Positions 8,231 to 16,987 of a stretch of 64,000 nucleotides of DNA are shown here, in pieces. A program made the position numbers and the translations under genes. The notes below the pieces were generated by a model, which was given only the letters and a program-made list of their open reading frames with translations, did not search any database and was not told the origin of the DNA. Source of the stretch: Cysteiniphilum marinum (GTDB lineage Bacteria; Pseudomonadota; Gammaproteobacteria; Francisellales; Francisellaceae); the NCBI RefSeq assembly GCF_014857925.1, contig NZ_JACYVZ010000001.1, positions 1 through 64,000 on the forward strand, in the 5' to 3' direction. The number at the start of each line of letters is the position of its first letter. The first letter of the stretch is position 1.

Positions 8231-9509
8231 ACAACTGAAGTTCCGCGTTTACTCTAGTTGGCTTTCAATTATTCTTGCAATTGCTAGTGTATTTTTGTTT
8301 ATTCAAATAACCTTGTCTGCATTTAATTATTTTTTGGAGTTAAAATCCAGTCGTGTTTCTAATATTTTGTATTACTTGTCTAATTTAGAGTATTTTGATT
8401 TTGATAAAATTGAGAAAGCGCATTTAAAAAACGCCTTACCTAAGTTAAGTAATAGTATGGTATCTATAACCATACAAAAAAGCAGACCACAAAACCTGGA
8501 TTATACACATCCAGAAGGCCCGATTACTAAGGAGCAAATTGACGAAATATTACCGGGAGTCAATTTTTTTCATGGGTGGCGGATTGGTGTCTATGTTGAA
8601 GAATTAAGAGAATGGGTATTACTTAGTATTAAACCTTTGAAAATGCCTTGGAAGTTGAGTGTTTTTATTCTTATTCAAGCGCTTTTGATTATTATCTTGA
8701 TGAGCTACTATTGGAATGTCTATCAATTGAAAAAAGCATGGAAAAGAGTGCATAACTTGTATCAAAAAAGTATGAGCTTCAATGACAAAAACGATACAGA
8801 TATACCGATTACAAGTGCTGCTATTATTAGAATGGCAGTCAAAGATTTGGAGATTTTGATTAAGCGTGTTGATAGTCTTTCAAATGAAAAAATTCATATG
8901 ATGATGTCGTTAGCACATGGCATTAGAACACCTTTGATGAAAATGAATGTTGCTTTGTACAAAGTAGATAATCCTGAAGCTGTTGATAAGCTAGAGGTGC
9001 TTATCAGTGAGATTGATGAAATTTTGTCACAAATTATACAGTATACCAAGTCGGAGCAAGGCAGTGCCGCAAAGCAGACAACTGATTTAGCAAAGCTAAC
9101 ACAACAAATATTTGAACAATATGCTACAGCTATCCCTTTGTTTAGCATTGTGACGCTTTCAAATAAAGCTTTTGTAACGAGTATTAATAAGGTGAGTTTT
9201 GAATTAGCCTTAAATAACTTGGTGGATAATGGCATCAAGTATGGCAAACAAGTCGAGGTGTCAACTTATCAAGATAAAGGGCAGTTTTATATTACCATTC
9301 AAGATTATGGTCCAGGGATTGATAATAAAGATATGCATAAAATTTTTGAACCTTTCCAACGTATTATGAATGGAAGGCATGGTAGCATTCGCGGTTCAGG
9401 AGTTGGTTTAGCGATTGTCAAGAAAATGCTTGAGGAGCATCAGGCAACGGTGACATTGGAAAATAATAAAAAGGGATTGAAAATTTGCTTATGCTTTGTC
9501 TTAGCTTAA
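8196..9509 (+). CDS. Membrane sensor histidine kinase
   Basis: A 437-residue kinase with two membrane segments (about 22-42 and 152-172) flanking a ~110-residue periplasmic sensor region of no recognised family. The phospho-acceptor is H241, then N-box NNLVDNGIKYG, D-box DYGPGID and G-box GSGVGLAIV. The acidic residue that normally follows the histidine (HE/HD) is glycine here (AHGIRTPL). ATG 8196 has a GGAGG 5 bases upstream and overlaps the regulator gene, implying translational coupling. The signal sensed is unknown. Confidence 0.92.
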   Translation: MSFLPMWLKKIKQLKFRVYSSWLSIILAIASVFLFIQITLSAFNYFLELKSSRVSNILYYLSNLEYFDFDKIEKAHLKNALPKLSNSMVSITIQKSRPQNLDYTHPEGPITKEQIDEILPGVNFFHGWRIGVYVEELREWVLLSIKPLKMPWKLSVFILIQALLIIILMSYYWNVYQLKKAWKRVHNLYQKSMSFNDKNDTDIPITSAAIIRMAVKDLEILIKRVDSLSNEKIHMMMSLAHGIRTPLMKMNVALYKVDNPEAVDKLEVLISEIDEILSQIIQYTKSEQGSAAKQTTDLAKLTQQIFEQYATAIPLFSIVTLSNKAFVTSINKVSFELALNNLVDNGIKYGKQVEVSTYQDKGQFYITIQDYGPGIDNKDMHKIFEPFQRIMNGRHGSIRGSGVGLAIVKKMLEEHQATVTLENNKKGLKICLCFVLA

Positions 9510-9827
9510 ATAACAAAACAACGAAAGCAAATCATTTCTAGGATCTTTTTATCTGCCATAATCTGAAGAAATCATAGTGCATAGATATTTGATGAAGTAT
9601 TTGGTTGTATTTCGTTATTTCATTTTTGTCTGAAATTGGCTGATAATGCAACATATGCAAGGCAACGGGGGTTGGCTTTGCTTAAGTTACGATTGATGCT
9701 TGCATCAATAAATAAAAACTTAGAGTTACATCATTTATCAATTTGTGAATGAATGAAGATAAAACATATTATTGATTTTGCGCTGTCAAATCATTTTTGA
9801 TAAAAAATTATGGGGTATTGGTTTGTT
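9510..9827 (+). other. Intergenic region before the fimbrial operon
   Basis: About 318 AT-rich bases between the kinase and chaperone genes. It holds the short palindrome GATGCTTGCATC (about 9701-9712). It probably contains the fimbrial promoter, but I could not define convincing -35 and -10 boxes, and no gene is seen. Confidence 0.4.
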
Positions 9828-10604
9828 ATGTTTAAATGCTATTATGTATGTGCAAGTGATTTTTTGATAAAAACTTGTCAAAAGTTTGTGCTATCTTTAT
9901 TTTGTGGCTTAATGCTGTCAGTAGGGTATGCATCGATTCACCCTGGGGCTTTGATTGAAGAATGGGACGATGATAGCTCTGAGTTTACCAAAGTAATCAA
10001 GAATACAGGTGATAAAACGGAATATGTCAATATTTTGCTATATAAAATTGAAGATCCTTTTGGTGTAAATAAAGAGACACCGATGGGGCTTAAGGAGATG
10101 GTTTCGGATCTCTTGGTATCACCTTTAAAGATGATTTTACCACCTAAGTATGAAAAAATTTTACGCTTAAGTTACCCTAAAGGTCGCCAGAATTTTACGA
10201 AAGATCATTACTATAAAATCGTAGTTCAGCCAGTGTTACCAAGTCTTGAAAATGGTTTTTTTAATGTAGAAAATAAGATGCAAGCTGGAGTGCAATTGAA
10301 TATTGCTTACGGTACGCTATTGATTGTCACACCGTTGGCTAAAAATATACATTACCAAACTGAGCACAAGGTCGCTAACCATGAGCTTGCTTTTAATAAC
10401 AAAGGAAATAGCTTTGTGAAAGTGGAAGTTAGAGGCAAGTGTCAAGAATCGGCGGATAATCCCTGTAAGAATGATGTTGTTCTTGACAAGAAAAATGTCT
10501 ATGCAGGTCAAAATATAACAATTAGTTTAAAAAAATATCAACGAGATACTGTCACTTACACTATTTATGAAGGTAAAAAACAGCAGAAATTTACGCTTGA
10601 ATAA
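9828..10604 (+). CDS. Periplasmic fimbrial chaperone (CfaA/EcpB-like)
   Basis: A secreted PapD-fold chaperone that would hold fimbrial subunits and hand them to the usher. A signal peptide (hydrophobic FVLSLFCGLMLSVGYA) is followed by two immunoglobulin-like domains. The chaperone signature VSPLKMILPPKYEKILRL leads into YYKIVVQPV, as in the alternate-chaperone families. A CX..PC cysteine pair sits in the second domain. It is the first gene of a chaperone, pilin, usher, adhesin operon. Start is uncertain: ATG 9828 or ATG 9810; neither has a good ribosome binding site. Confidence 0.85.
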   Translation: MFKCYYVCASDFLIKTCQKFVLSLFCGLMLSVGYASIHPGALIEEWDDDSSEFTKVIKNTGDKTEYVNILLYKIEDPFGVNKETPMGLKEMVSDLLVSPLKMILPPKYEKILRLSYPKGRQNFTKDHYYKIVVQPVLPSLENGFFNVENKMQAGVQLNIAYGTLLIVTPLAKNIHYQTEHKVANHELAFNNKGNSFVKVEVRGKCQESADNPCKNDVVLDKKNVYAGQNITISLKKYQRDTVTYTIYEGKKQQKFTLE

Positions 10605-10912
10605 ATAGGTGATATTGAAGTTTGTGTAAATGCTGGCTCATCAGTTGAATGTACTCTCTGGGTGAGTTATTTACATAAAAATGCAATAGTATAATCATGC
10701 TAAATTATTATCTCCTGTTACAACAGGTTAGGTTGTAGAGTTTAACCAGTTGGCTTAACTATCTAGTTATGCTCATGTTTTGAGTACGCTTATTGCTCAT
10801 GTGGTTTTATGTAAACAATTTAAGTAAACAGTTTAGGCATGTAAAACTGTTGCAATGATTGAACGTGTTTAATCAACACATTAACGTACAATATATTAAA
10901 GAGGTTTATACT
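10605..10912 (+). other. Intergenic leader between chaperone and pilin genes
   Basis: A 308-base gap, unusually long for an operon, that may hold a separate pilin promoter or a long 5' leader. It contains a hairpin with arms CCTGTT (10714-10719) and AACAGG (10722-10727). It is not followed by a T-run, so it is not a clear terminator. Differential expression of the major subunit is a common reason for such gaps (inference). Confidence 0.4.
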
Positions 10913-11440
10913 ATGAAATTAACAAATAAAAATATAATATTAACAAGCTTAATAAGCAGCGGTATTTTAATGGCCAGTACTGGATTTTCTGTTGAAACTA
11001 ATCAGACGTCAAATCTTAGCTTTAATCTGTATGCTAACATTGTAGATATTAACAAGCCAAATATCATTTTTGAGGCGGTTAAAGATGATATTGAATTATT
11101 ATTTGATGCTGATAAAAACGTTTTAGAAAGTAAAACGATAGCGCTAAATTACAAAGTAACTGGTGGAGATCTAACTTCACTAAATGCTAAGCTTATAGGT
11201 TCGACTGTTCTGTTCTCACCAGAAACGGATGCTACACCAATTAATTATGATGTGATTGTTAATGGTAAGACTTTGACGACCGCTAGTCAGGATCTCTCGC
11301 TGAGTGCCGCAGAAGGTACATCAAGTGCGATTCAAATAGCTATCCAACCAACTACTTTGGGTAGTGGTGGCGTGTATGTAGGAGAGTATACGGATACTGT
11401 TGATCTACAGTTTGATGCTTCCTTGGGAACTACTAACTAG
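10913..11440 (+). CDS. Major fimbrial subunit, CFA/I (CfaB)-like pilin
   Basis: A 175-residue exported pilin with a signal peptide ending near residue 28. The C-terminal half follows the CfaB plan: a strand with INYDVIVNGKTLTTASQDL, then an SSAIQIAIQP block and a final GEYTDTVDLQFDAS strand. There is no cysteine pair, as in CFA/I-type pilins. ATG 10913 has AGAGG about 9 bases upstream. It sits between chaperone and usher, the cfaB position. It polymerises by donor-strand exchange in known relatives. Confidence 0.85.
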   Translation: MKLTNKNIILTSLISSGILMASTGFSVETNQTSNLSFNLYANIVDINKPNIIFEAVKDDIELLFDADKNVLESKTIALNYKVTGGDLTSLNAKLIGSTVLFSPETDATPINYDVIVNGKTLTTASQDLSLSAAEGTSSAIQIAIQPTTLGSGGVYVGEYTDTVDLQFDASLGTTN

Positions 11441-11600
11441 GTATAGCAAGTCCCTCAGTAACTTTAGTGAATAGATATTCATTTTTCTAACTCTATTTAT
11501 TTTTAATAGGCTATAGCAAAATTTAGTAAGTGATTATTAACGTTATGCTTTACAGCGTATTGTTAATAAATAGAGACTTTAATCGGGTGGTTGGTTGTTT

Positions 11601-13985
11601 ATGTCTTTTAGAATGTGTTGCTTTCTCTTTAGCATCTTAGCCTCCAGTGGAGCGTTATATGCGAGTATTCCCAGTGATTTTGTGGAGTTTTCTCAAATGC
11701 AGAAGGTTGATGTAAAAGTAGTTGTTGCTGGTATTGATCTTGGTTATCAACAAATGACAATTAAAGATCAATCATTGCAGATTAATTTAAGTGACATATT
11801 TACTCCAATCAAACTTAGTGACACGGCTCAAAACATTATTCAAAAGATATGGGAAAATGGCATTCCTTTTGACAGTACAATTTATTGTTTGCCTGAGTAT
11901 CAAGCGTTAGGTGTCTGCAGTGCCAATGAGATTTTGGCAAGTAGTATGTTTACAGATAGTAATTTTCAGCTAACGATTGACATTGCTCCACAGGCTATTG
12001 CATATCAAAATCATCGAGATCAAACCTATATTCACTTAGGTGATAAGACGCAGTATGGCAGTATCTTTAACTATAACCTTTATTTTAATGCATCAAATAA
12101 TAATGCAAGCAATTATACGCTAGACTTAAATAACGTCAGCAGCGTCAATAATACTGCGCTATATAGCGGAATCTATGCCTCAGGTAATGAAAACAGTAGT
12201 TTGCTGAATCTTGAGACATTGTATCTAACACATGAGTTTGCGGATGCCTCATTCACAGCTGGCTATACCGGTATGTTATCAAATATTACGGGCTTAAATT
12301 ATATAGCTACAGTTGAGGGATTAATCATGCAATTATCTAGCTCAAACAATATGAAGCGTAATAAAAATAGTAATTCACAGGAGCCAATTTTTATTTACGC
12401 GCAGAGTAATACTCGGGTTGAGGTATATAAAGATGCTCGTATGATCAGTTCACAGTATTTCGCTGCTGGAACACACGAGCTTGATACGTCTGATTTTCCC
12501 TATGGGATTTATCAGGTTGAGCTTAGAATTTATCAAGGTAGCACCTTGATAGAAACACGAAAAACGGCAGTTGTTAAACCCACAACATCATTAGATTTTG
12601 GTGATAGATCCTCACACTATAACATTTGGTTCGGTCTTGCAGCACCACATAGTTATCGTGAAAATGGATTTTTGCCACAAAATTTTGATGACCTCTATCT
12701 TGGCGCAAGCTATTCGCATTTATTAACAACCACTGCAGTAGCAAGTTATGCGGCATATCTGGTTGATAATATTGCTACTGCAGAATTGAGTATTGATTAT
12801 ACATGGTCTGATGATACTTCATTTAATATGTCGGCAGCATTTGATAATCAACGTGGCTATGGCTATAACTTTAATGCTAATACAGCCATTTCTAACAATC
12901 TTTATACCACGCTTTGGTATAGAAAAGAAGACTCAGGGTTGGGAGATATCTTTAGCGCATTTTCTAATGACTACCACAGCGTTGGTGTTTCAGGTTCTTT
13001 AAGTTTGGGTGATTGGTATATGGGCTCTTTGTCTTTGTCGTTACTATATGACCTAAATGCTTATCAATTTGATAGTAATCTCTCACATTATATGACCTGG
13101 TACAGTGATCGCAATTTACGTATTTACTCATCATTGAACTATAGTTACTCACCATCAGCGAGCTCTATCACGAACAACTTTTCTGTGATGCTAAACTTTA
13201 GTTATTCTTTTGATGATGGCAGTAATATAAATAGTTCATTAGGACATCAGTCTCAAAATGGCGTCAATAGCGCGAGTCTTGGGTACTCACCAAATATAAA
13301 CGCTCCTTATATCGACGATATTGCATTGGATATTGATCAAGGTGAAGATAGTAATTCACAAGGCGTATCTATTGATTTGGGTTCTGAAGTTATCGATGGC
13401 TATATTGATATCTCACGGCAAACAACGGGCACCGATACAACGCATTCAGCCTATGGTTCGTTGTCAGGTAGTTTTGTAGTTACGGATTTTATCCCTACTT
13501 TCTACCGGAACGCTTATAATGACGCTGGTGTGGTGATTGATATGAGCATGCCATATGATGCGACGATTGAAGCTGAGATTAATGATAAGCGCCATACCCT
13601 ACATTCAGGTCAAAACTTAATCATGCTACCGGCATATAGTGAGTATAAAATGAGACTATTAGAGGCACGTAATGATCATGCTAATTTACAATATTCACAA
13701 ACACCACAATCTTTTACCTTGTTACCTGGTAATATTGTTCAAATCAATGAAAAAGCAACATCAACGATACAGATTATTGGGCAGGCGTTGGTTGAGGGGC
13801 AACCTAAAAAAAATGTAGTAGTTAAAAACCATGTGAATCAAACATTAACTGATGAAGAAGGGTATTTTATGGTCTATATCGATAAGTTAAATCCATCAAT
13901 TCAAATTAATGGCAGTTGTAAACATGAGTTTACAGATGTTGAAAACATTGAGAAAGGTCAGTGGATAGGAGTAATCAAATGCTAA
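11601..13985 (+). CDS. Outer-membrane fimbrial usher (CfaC/TcfC-like)
   Basis: A 794-residue beta-barrel usher that would receive chaperone-subunit complexes and secrete the fimbria through the outer membrane. A signal peptide ends near YAS. The N-terminal periplasmic domain contains IDLGYQQMTIKDQ, a mid-barrel plug region contains RVEVYKDARMIS and TSDFPYGIYQVELRIY, and a long series of alternating barrel strands follows. The C-terminus (LVEGQPKKNVVVKN, EEGYFMVYID) is the carboxypeptidase-regulatory-like domain of the alpha-family ushers. Size is close to the CfaC type and smaller than many gamma ushers. Confidence 0.9.
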   Translation: MSFRMCCFLFSILASSGALYASIPSDFVEFSQMQKVDVKVVVAGIDLGYQQMTIKDQSLQINLSDIFTPIKLSDTAQNIIQKIWENGIPFDSTIYCLPEYQALGVCSANEILASSMFTDSNFQLTIDIAPQAIAYQNHRDQTYIHLGDKTQYGSIFNYNLYFNASNNNASNYTLDLNNVSSVNNTALYSGIYASGNENSSLLNLETLYLTHEFADASFTAGYTGMLSNITGLNYIATVEGLIMQLSSSNNMKRNKNSNSQEPIFIYAQSNTRVEVYKDARMISSQYFAAGTHELDTSDFPYGIYQVELRIYQGSTLIETRKTAVVKPTTSLDFGDRSSHYNIWFGLAAPHSYRENGFLPQNFDDLYLGASYSHLLTTTAVASYAAYLVDNIATAELSIDYTWSDDTSFNMSAAFDNQRGYGYNFNANTAISNNLYTTLWYRKEDSGLGDIFSAFSNDYHSVGVSGSLSLGDWYMGSLSLSLLYDLNAYQFDSNLSHYMTWYSDRNLRIYSSLNYSYSPSASSITNNFSVMLNFSYSFDDGSNINSSLGHQSQNGVNSASLGYSPNINAPYIDDIALDIDQGEDSNSQGVSIDLGSEVIDGYIDISRQTTGTDTTHSAYGSLSGSFVVTDFIPTFYRNAYNDAGVVIDMSMPYDATIEAEINDKRHTLHSGQNLIMLPAYSEYKMRLLEARNDHANLQYSQTPQSFTLLPGNIVQINEKATSTIQIIGQALVEGQPKKNVVVKNHVNQTLTDEEGYFMVYIDKLNPSIQINGSCKHEFTDVENIEKGQWIGVIKC

Positions 13986-14024
13986 GTAAATCTCTTGAAA
14001 TCTATATTATAGTAGGGGCTTTTT

Positions 14025-15044
14025 ATGTATATTCATAATTATTTTAGGTTTTATCTTTGTGTATTTAGTCTCTTACCAATGTTCAATACAGCGAGTGCGG
14101 TTGAGGCAATCACTATTAAAAAATTTAACACCAATTATTCAACATCTGATTTAGTTCCTGAGTTTAGTCATTCGGTTGGTTTTACTGTTAAAAAAGATGG
14201 GAGTATTATCAACAATAATTATCATGAATCATTTCTGTTTGACGACCCTACTAGTGTAAAAGCTGATAACACTGGATATTCACAGCCTATAGGTAACACA
14301 TTAAACGATTACGATGCTTACCCATGGGGTTTGATATTGGTAGAAGTTATTAATGAATATAATCACAAAAAATATAACATCGTAGTTCATCTTTTGAATG
14401 AAGGGTTGCATGATCATGGCGGCAACGTTAGTCGAGTCGATCCAACCTCTTATTGTAGCCCTGAAGTCCATCCTTACTGCCTAGATCCTGATTATATGAG
14501 AAGTGTACTTCATGTCTCTGTAGTAAGTGGCAATGGATATGATTACAATCAAGACTTACCTGCAGGTAACTATTCAGGGAGCTTTTTGGTGGGTGTTGGA
14601 AATGATAATGGTAATGATCTGGATCAAATAATGGTTAATATACAGAGCCTGGAAATTCCTCTAAAGCATGAATTTTTAGTGGCTAATGATGAGCTAAGAC
14701 TTGTGCCTGATTACCCATATGACTCCAATAATACAACCTATCACAGCAAAACACACATTAAGCATACATCGAATGTTGATGAAGGTACTTTAGTCAATTA
14801 TAGGGTACAGCTAAACTGTAATAGTAATCACAATAATGCATGTCATTTAAGCAATGGTAGAGATAAATGGGCATATCAGGTGAAGCTTGATAATATTGAA
14901 ATTAAACCAGATGATAAGAATTTTAAGCTAAAGAACATTCCAAATCTATATAACTTTGATATGCAAGTGATCGCTGAGAATCCACCAAACCCAGGGGAGT
15001 ATAGTGATTCTTTTGATCTTATCTTTACACCAGAATGGCCATAA
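14025..15044 (+). CDS. Fimbrial tip adhesin (CfaE-like minor subunit)
   Basis: A 339-residue secreted protein at the cfaE position, last in the operon. A signal peptide ends near NTASA. An N-terminal receptor-binding domain is followed by a pilin-like domain ending GEYSDSFDLIFTPEWP, which resembles the last strand of the major pilin (GEYTDTVDLQF). Length and two-domain plan fit CfaE (about 360 residues). Two cysteines in SYCSPEVHPYC could close a loop. A strong AGGGG lies 6 bases before the ATG. The binding target cannot be inferred. Confidence 0.75.
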   Translation: MYIHNYFRFYLCVFSLLPMFNTASAVEAITIKKFNTNYSTSDLVPEFSHSVGFTVKKDGSIINNNYHESFLFDDPTSVKADNTGYSQPIGNTLNDYDAYPWGLILVEVINEYNHKKYNIVVHLLNEGLHDHGGNVSRVDPTSYCSPEVHPYCLDPDYMRSVLHVSVVSGNGYDYNQDLPAGNYSGSFLVGVGNDNGNDLDQIMVNIQSLEIPLKHEFLVANDELRLVPDYPYDSNNTTYHSKTHIKHTSNVDEGTLVNYRVQLNCNSNHNNACHLSNGRDKWAYQVKLDNIEIKPDDKNFKLKNIPNLYNFDMQVIAENPPNPGEYSDSFDLIFTPEWP

Positions 15045-15188
15045 TTGATATTAGAGGGTGAGTGAAGACTATACCGGAAGATGAAGAATGATTTAGTGTG
15101 AATTGGCTTTTTGTTTTTTTATGCAATTGCTGCATAGTTTTAGTGTGAAAAAGTCATGTAAATGGTGAAGATAATTGAGAATTAAATT

Positions 15189-15473
15189 ATGATAGCTAAT
15201 CAATATGGGGTGAGTTTTAAGGTCTTCGTTGAGGAGAAATATAAGCAATCAATTGAATGTGTATTGTTTAAGTTTGCTCAAGATGGTCTGACCTATAAAA
15301 TGGTTGCAAATATCACTGGTTTTAAAGTTACCACGGTTAGAAAGTATACTCGTCGCTATAAGCTGAGTTTGGCAAACAGCATGACACAAGTGGCAACGCA
15401 ACGAAACTTTTTAACTGAAATAAAAAAGAATGAAATAGACTCAATCAATTTTTTGTATAAAGCATGGTGTTAA
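15189..15473 (+). CDS. Small putative helix-turn-helix protein
   Basis: A 94-residue basic protein I do not recognise as a named family. Residues 30-56 (FAQDGLTYKMVANITGFKVTTVRKYTRRY) read like a helix-turn-helix of the recombinase or sigma-region-4 sort. The ribosome binding site is weak (GAGAA, 8 bases upstream). It sits alone between the fimbrial operon and a degenerate minus-strand sequence, which suggests mobile or regulatory origin. It could be a small regulator of the neighbouring secreted proteins, or the stranded N-terminal DNA-binding part of a former transposase. Confidence 0.5.
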   Translation: MIANQYGVSFKVFVEEKYKQSIECVLFKFAQDGLTYKMVANITGFKVTTVRKYTRRYKLSLANSMTQVATQRNFLTEIKKNEIDSINFLYKAWC

Positions 15474-15477
15474 CTAG

Positions 15478-15604
15478 TTTAATCCGACCGCCCCCTAAAG
15501 GCAAAGCGTTCTGCAATATCGCGGTAACTATCATTGAATCGATTGAGCAAAAACCTATCTTTTGCAGTAGATATACTTTTGGGAATGAATTGTTTTGTAC
15601 TTTA
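15478..15604 (-). pseudogene. Degenerate coding remnant, copy 1
   Basis: Read on the minus strand, this stretch translates without stops into an end containing TAKDRFLLNRFNDSYRDIAERF followed by a stop near 15479. No start codon with a ribosome binding site is seen. A diverged version of the same DNA lies at about 21735-21835, where the frame is disrupted. Two diverged copies suggest leftovers of a repeated gene, perhaps from a mobile element; I do not recognise the family. Confidence 0.35.
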
Positions 15605-15716
15605 AAGTTAAGAAACTGTCACAGGTAGTATTATTTAGTTTGATGACTGGCTGATTTTTGCAAATATAATACTGGCTACTCAACGGGGAAACTTTTTGCT
15701 GAAACTAAAACATAGT

Positions 15717-15778
15717 AATAACTTGCAGGTATCTCTGATGTGGAAATAGAACAAAAAACAGCAAAATAGCAAGTTATT
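15717..15778 (+). promoter_or_regulatory. Leader hairpin shared with gene 21257 (copy 1)
   Basis: Perfect 10-bp arms AATAACTTGC (15717-15726) and GCAAGTTATT (15769-15778) enclose 42 bases. The second arm ends 2 bases before the ribosome binding site GGAGG (15781-15785) of the secreted-protein gene at 15792. The same arms and flanks (CTGGAG after the hairpin, a TGCTG-ACTAAA-like stretch before) occur upstream of 21257. It is likely a cis-regulatory RNA or a duplicated promoter/leader unit. Confidence 0.6.
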
Positions 15779-15791
15779 CTGGAGGTTGTTT

Positions 15792-16799
15792 ATGATAAAT
15801 AAGTGTGGTAGTGTTTTTGCAGCGGCTTTATTGTGTGCTGGATTATCTCAGGCAAACACGGGCTCAAAAGATGAGCGCTTTATGGCGGACGAGCCAATTA
15901 GTTTTTCTCAAGAGGGTGGCACGGGTCTGAGTCCATATGTTGATGGTAGTTTTGATAAAAATTCTAAAATAACCATGAAGGCAATAGGTCAAGAAGGTGT
16001 AGTTTTCGATCTTGAGAAGACAATTGTAACGTATTATTTAAATCCTCGAGGAGAATCGGCTGGAAATTCAGCTAACGCACAAGTGCTTGGAAAAGCTCAA
16101 TTTAAATCAGTTAGTGGTGACTCTCACGTCATACAGTCTATTTTTGATCTAAATGATCTAAATACAAATATCTTGGATAGTGTAAAGTTAGGAGACAGGA
16201 TTAGCTATCAAGTGGTGTTTGCCAAAAAAGGGGGGGCAGGTAATCCAGTGGATGTTGAGATTAACTACACGCCATATGCCTTTAATAAAGACTGTGTTGA
16301 AACAAATAAAGCTTATTTTTGTTCGCCGCTAAGTGTAGAGCGTATGAATAATGCACCTGCTGATTTTCCAATACCAAGTTATGATGGGACGGCAAAAGAA
16401 GATGGTGTGGATTGGGTTTCAATGTCTTATGTATATGGTGATGATAGCTCGAGAGCACTGTTATCAGCAGATGTCGTTGATCCTATTGCCTTTTGTGCCG
16501 GTTTAAAATTAAATGGTCAAACGATGACAACACCAACTGTGAATGATCTTAAATATTTAGCTGAATGGTTGGCTCTAGAAGGCAAGACGCTTTCAGGTGA
16601 TTATGGTTGGCCTGCTAATAAGAATAATTATATCAGCAATTCAAAAGTGTCTCACATTTACGATCAACAGGTTACGATGTATAGTGCAGTGTATTTTGGT
16701 GAATCGGTTGGTACTGGCGATAGTAGTATAAACCTTGGGGATGAATTTTCTGTGTTTGATACAACGCATCAATATGTGATGTGTAAGCTTCAAAAGTAG
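15792..16799 (+). CDS. Secreted protein with C-terminal lectin-like (DUF1566/invasin-type) domain
   Basis: A 335-residue exported protein with a signal peptide ending near SQA. Its last ~100 residues follow the pattern of C-type-lectin-like DUF1566 or invasin end domains: a cysteine (FCAGLKLNGQ), a TPTVNDLKYLAEWLA helix, GDYGWPANKNNYIS, and a final cysteine strand (HQYVMCKLQ) that would pair with it. The middle region is unassigned. ATG 15792 has GGAGG 6 bases upstream. The product is probably periplasmic or surface exposed; carbohydrate or adhesion function is a guess from the fold. Confidence 0.7.
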   Translation: MINKCGSVFAAALLCAGLSQANTGSKDERFMADEPISFSQEGGTGLSPYVDGSFDKNSKITMKAIGQEGVVFDLEKTIVTYYLNPRGESAGNSANAQVLGKAQFKSVSGDSHVIQSIFDLNDLNTNILDSVKLGDRISYQVVFAKKGGAGNPVDVEINYTPYAFNKDCVETNKAYFCSPLSVERMNNAPADFPIPSYDGTAKEDGVDWVSMSYVYGDDSSRALLSADVVDPIAFCAGLKLNGQTMTTPTVNDLKYLAEWLALEGKTLSGDYGWPANKNNYISNSKVSHIYDQQVTMYSAVYFGESVGTGDSSINLGDEFSVFDTTHQYVMCKLQK

Positions 16800-16814
16800 C
16801 CTTAAATATCTAAC

Positions 16815-16842
16815 TGCCTGTACATATGTTATCAGGCATTTT
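16815..16842 (+). terminator. Rho-independent terminator of gene 15792
   Basis: Arms TGCCTG (16815-16820) and CAGGCA (16833-16838) form a 6-bp stem with a 12-base loop, running into TTTTC, 16 bases after the stop codon. Confidence 0.55.
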
Positions 16843-16850
16843 CATGATCT

Positions 16851-16873
16851 AACCTATTTAAAATAAATAGGTT
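16851..16873. terminator. AT-rich perfect hairpin, possible second terminator
   Basis: Arms AACCTATTTA (16851-16860) and TAAATAGGTT (16864-16873) are perfectly complementary around AAA. It lies just after the first terminator. There is no clear T-run, so a protein-binding site is an alternative. Confidence 0.4.
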
Positions 16874-16987
16874 TAGAAAAATTAACATTTACTTAGGTGC
16901 TTATATTTTACCTTTATTACTTTTTGGCCATTATTGCAGGATTGTAATGATTAATTTGAATGTGATTTATTTAAGAAGGGTTTTGCT

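Noticed and set aside
15478-15604. Intact small gene on the minus strand
   Set aside because: No start codon with a ribosome binding site is present and a diverged copy elsewhere is frameshifted, so it is listed as a remnant.
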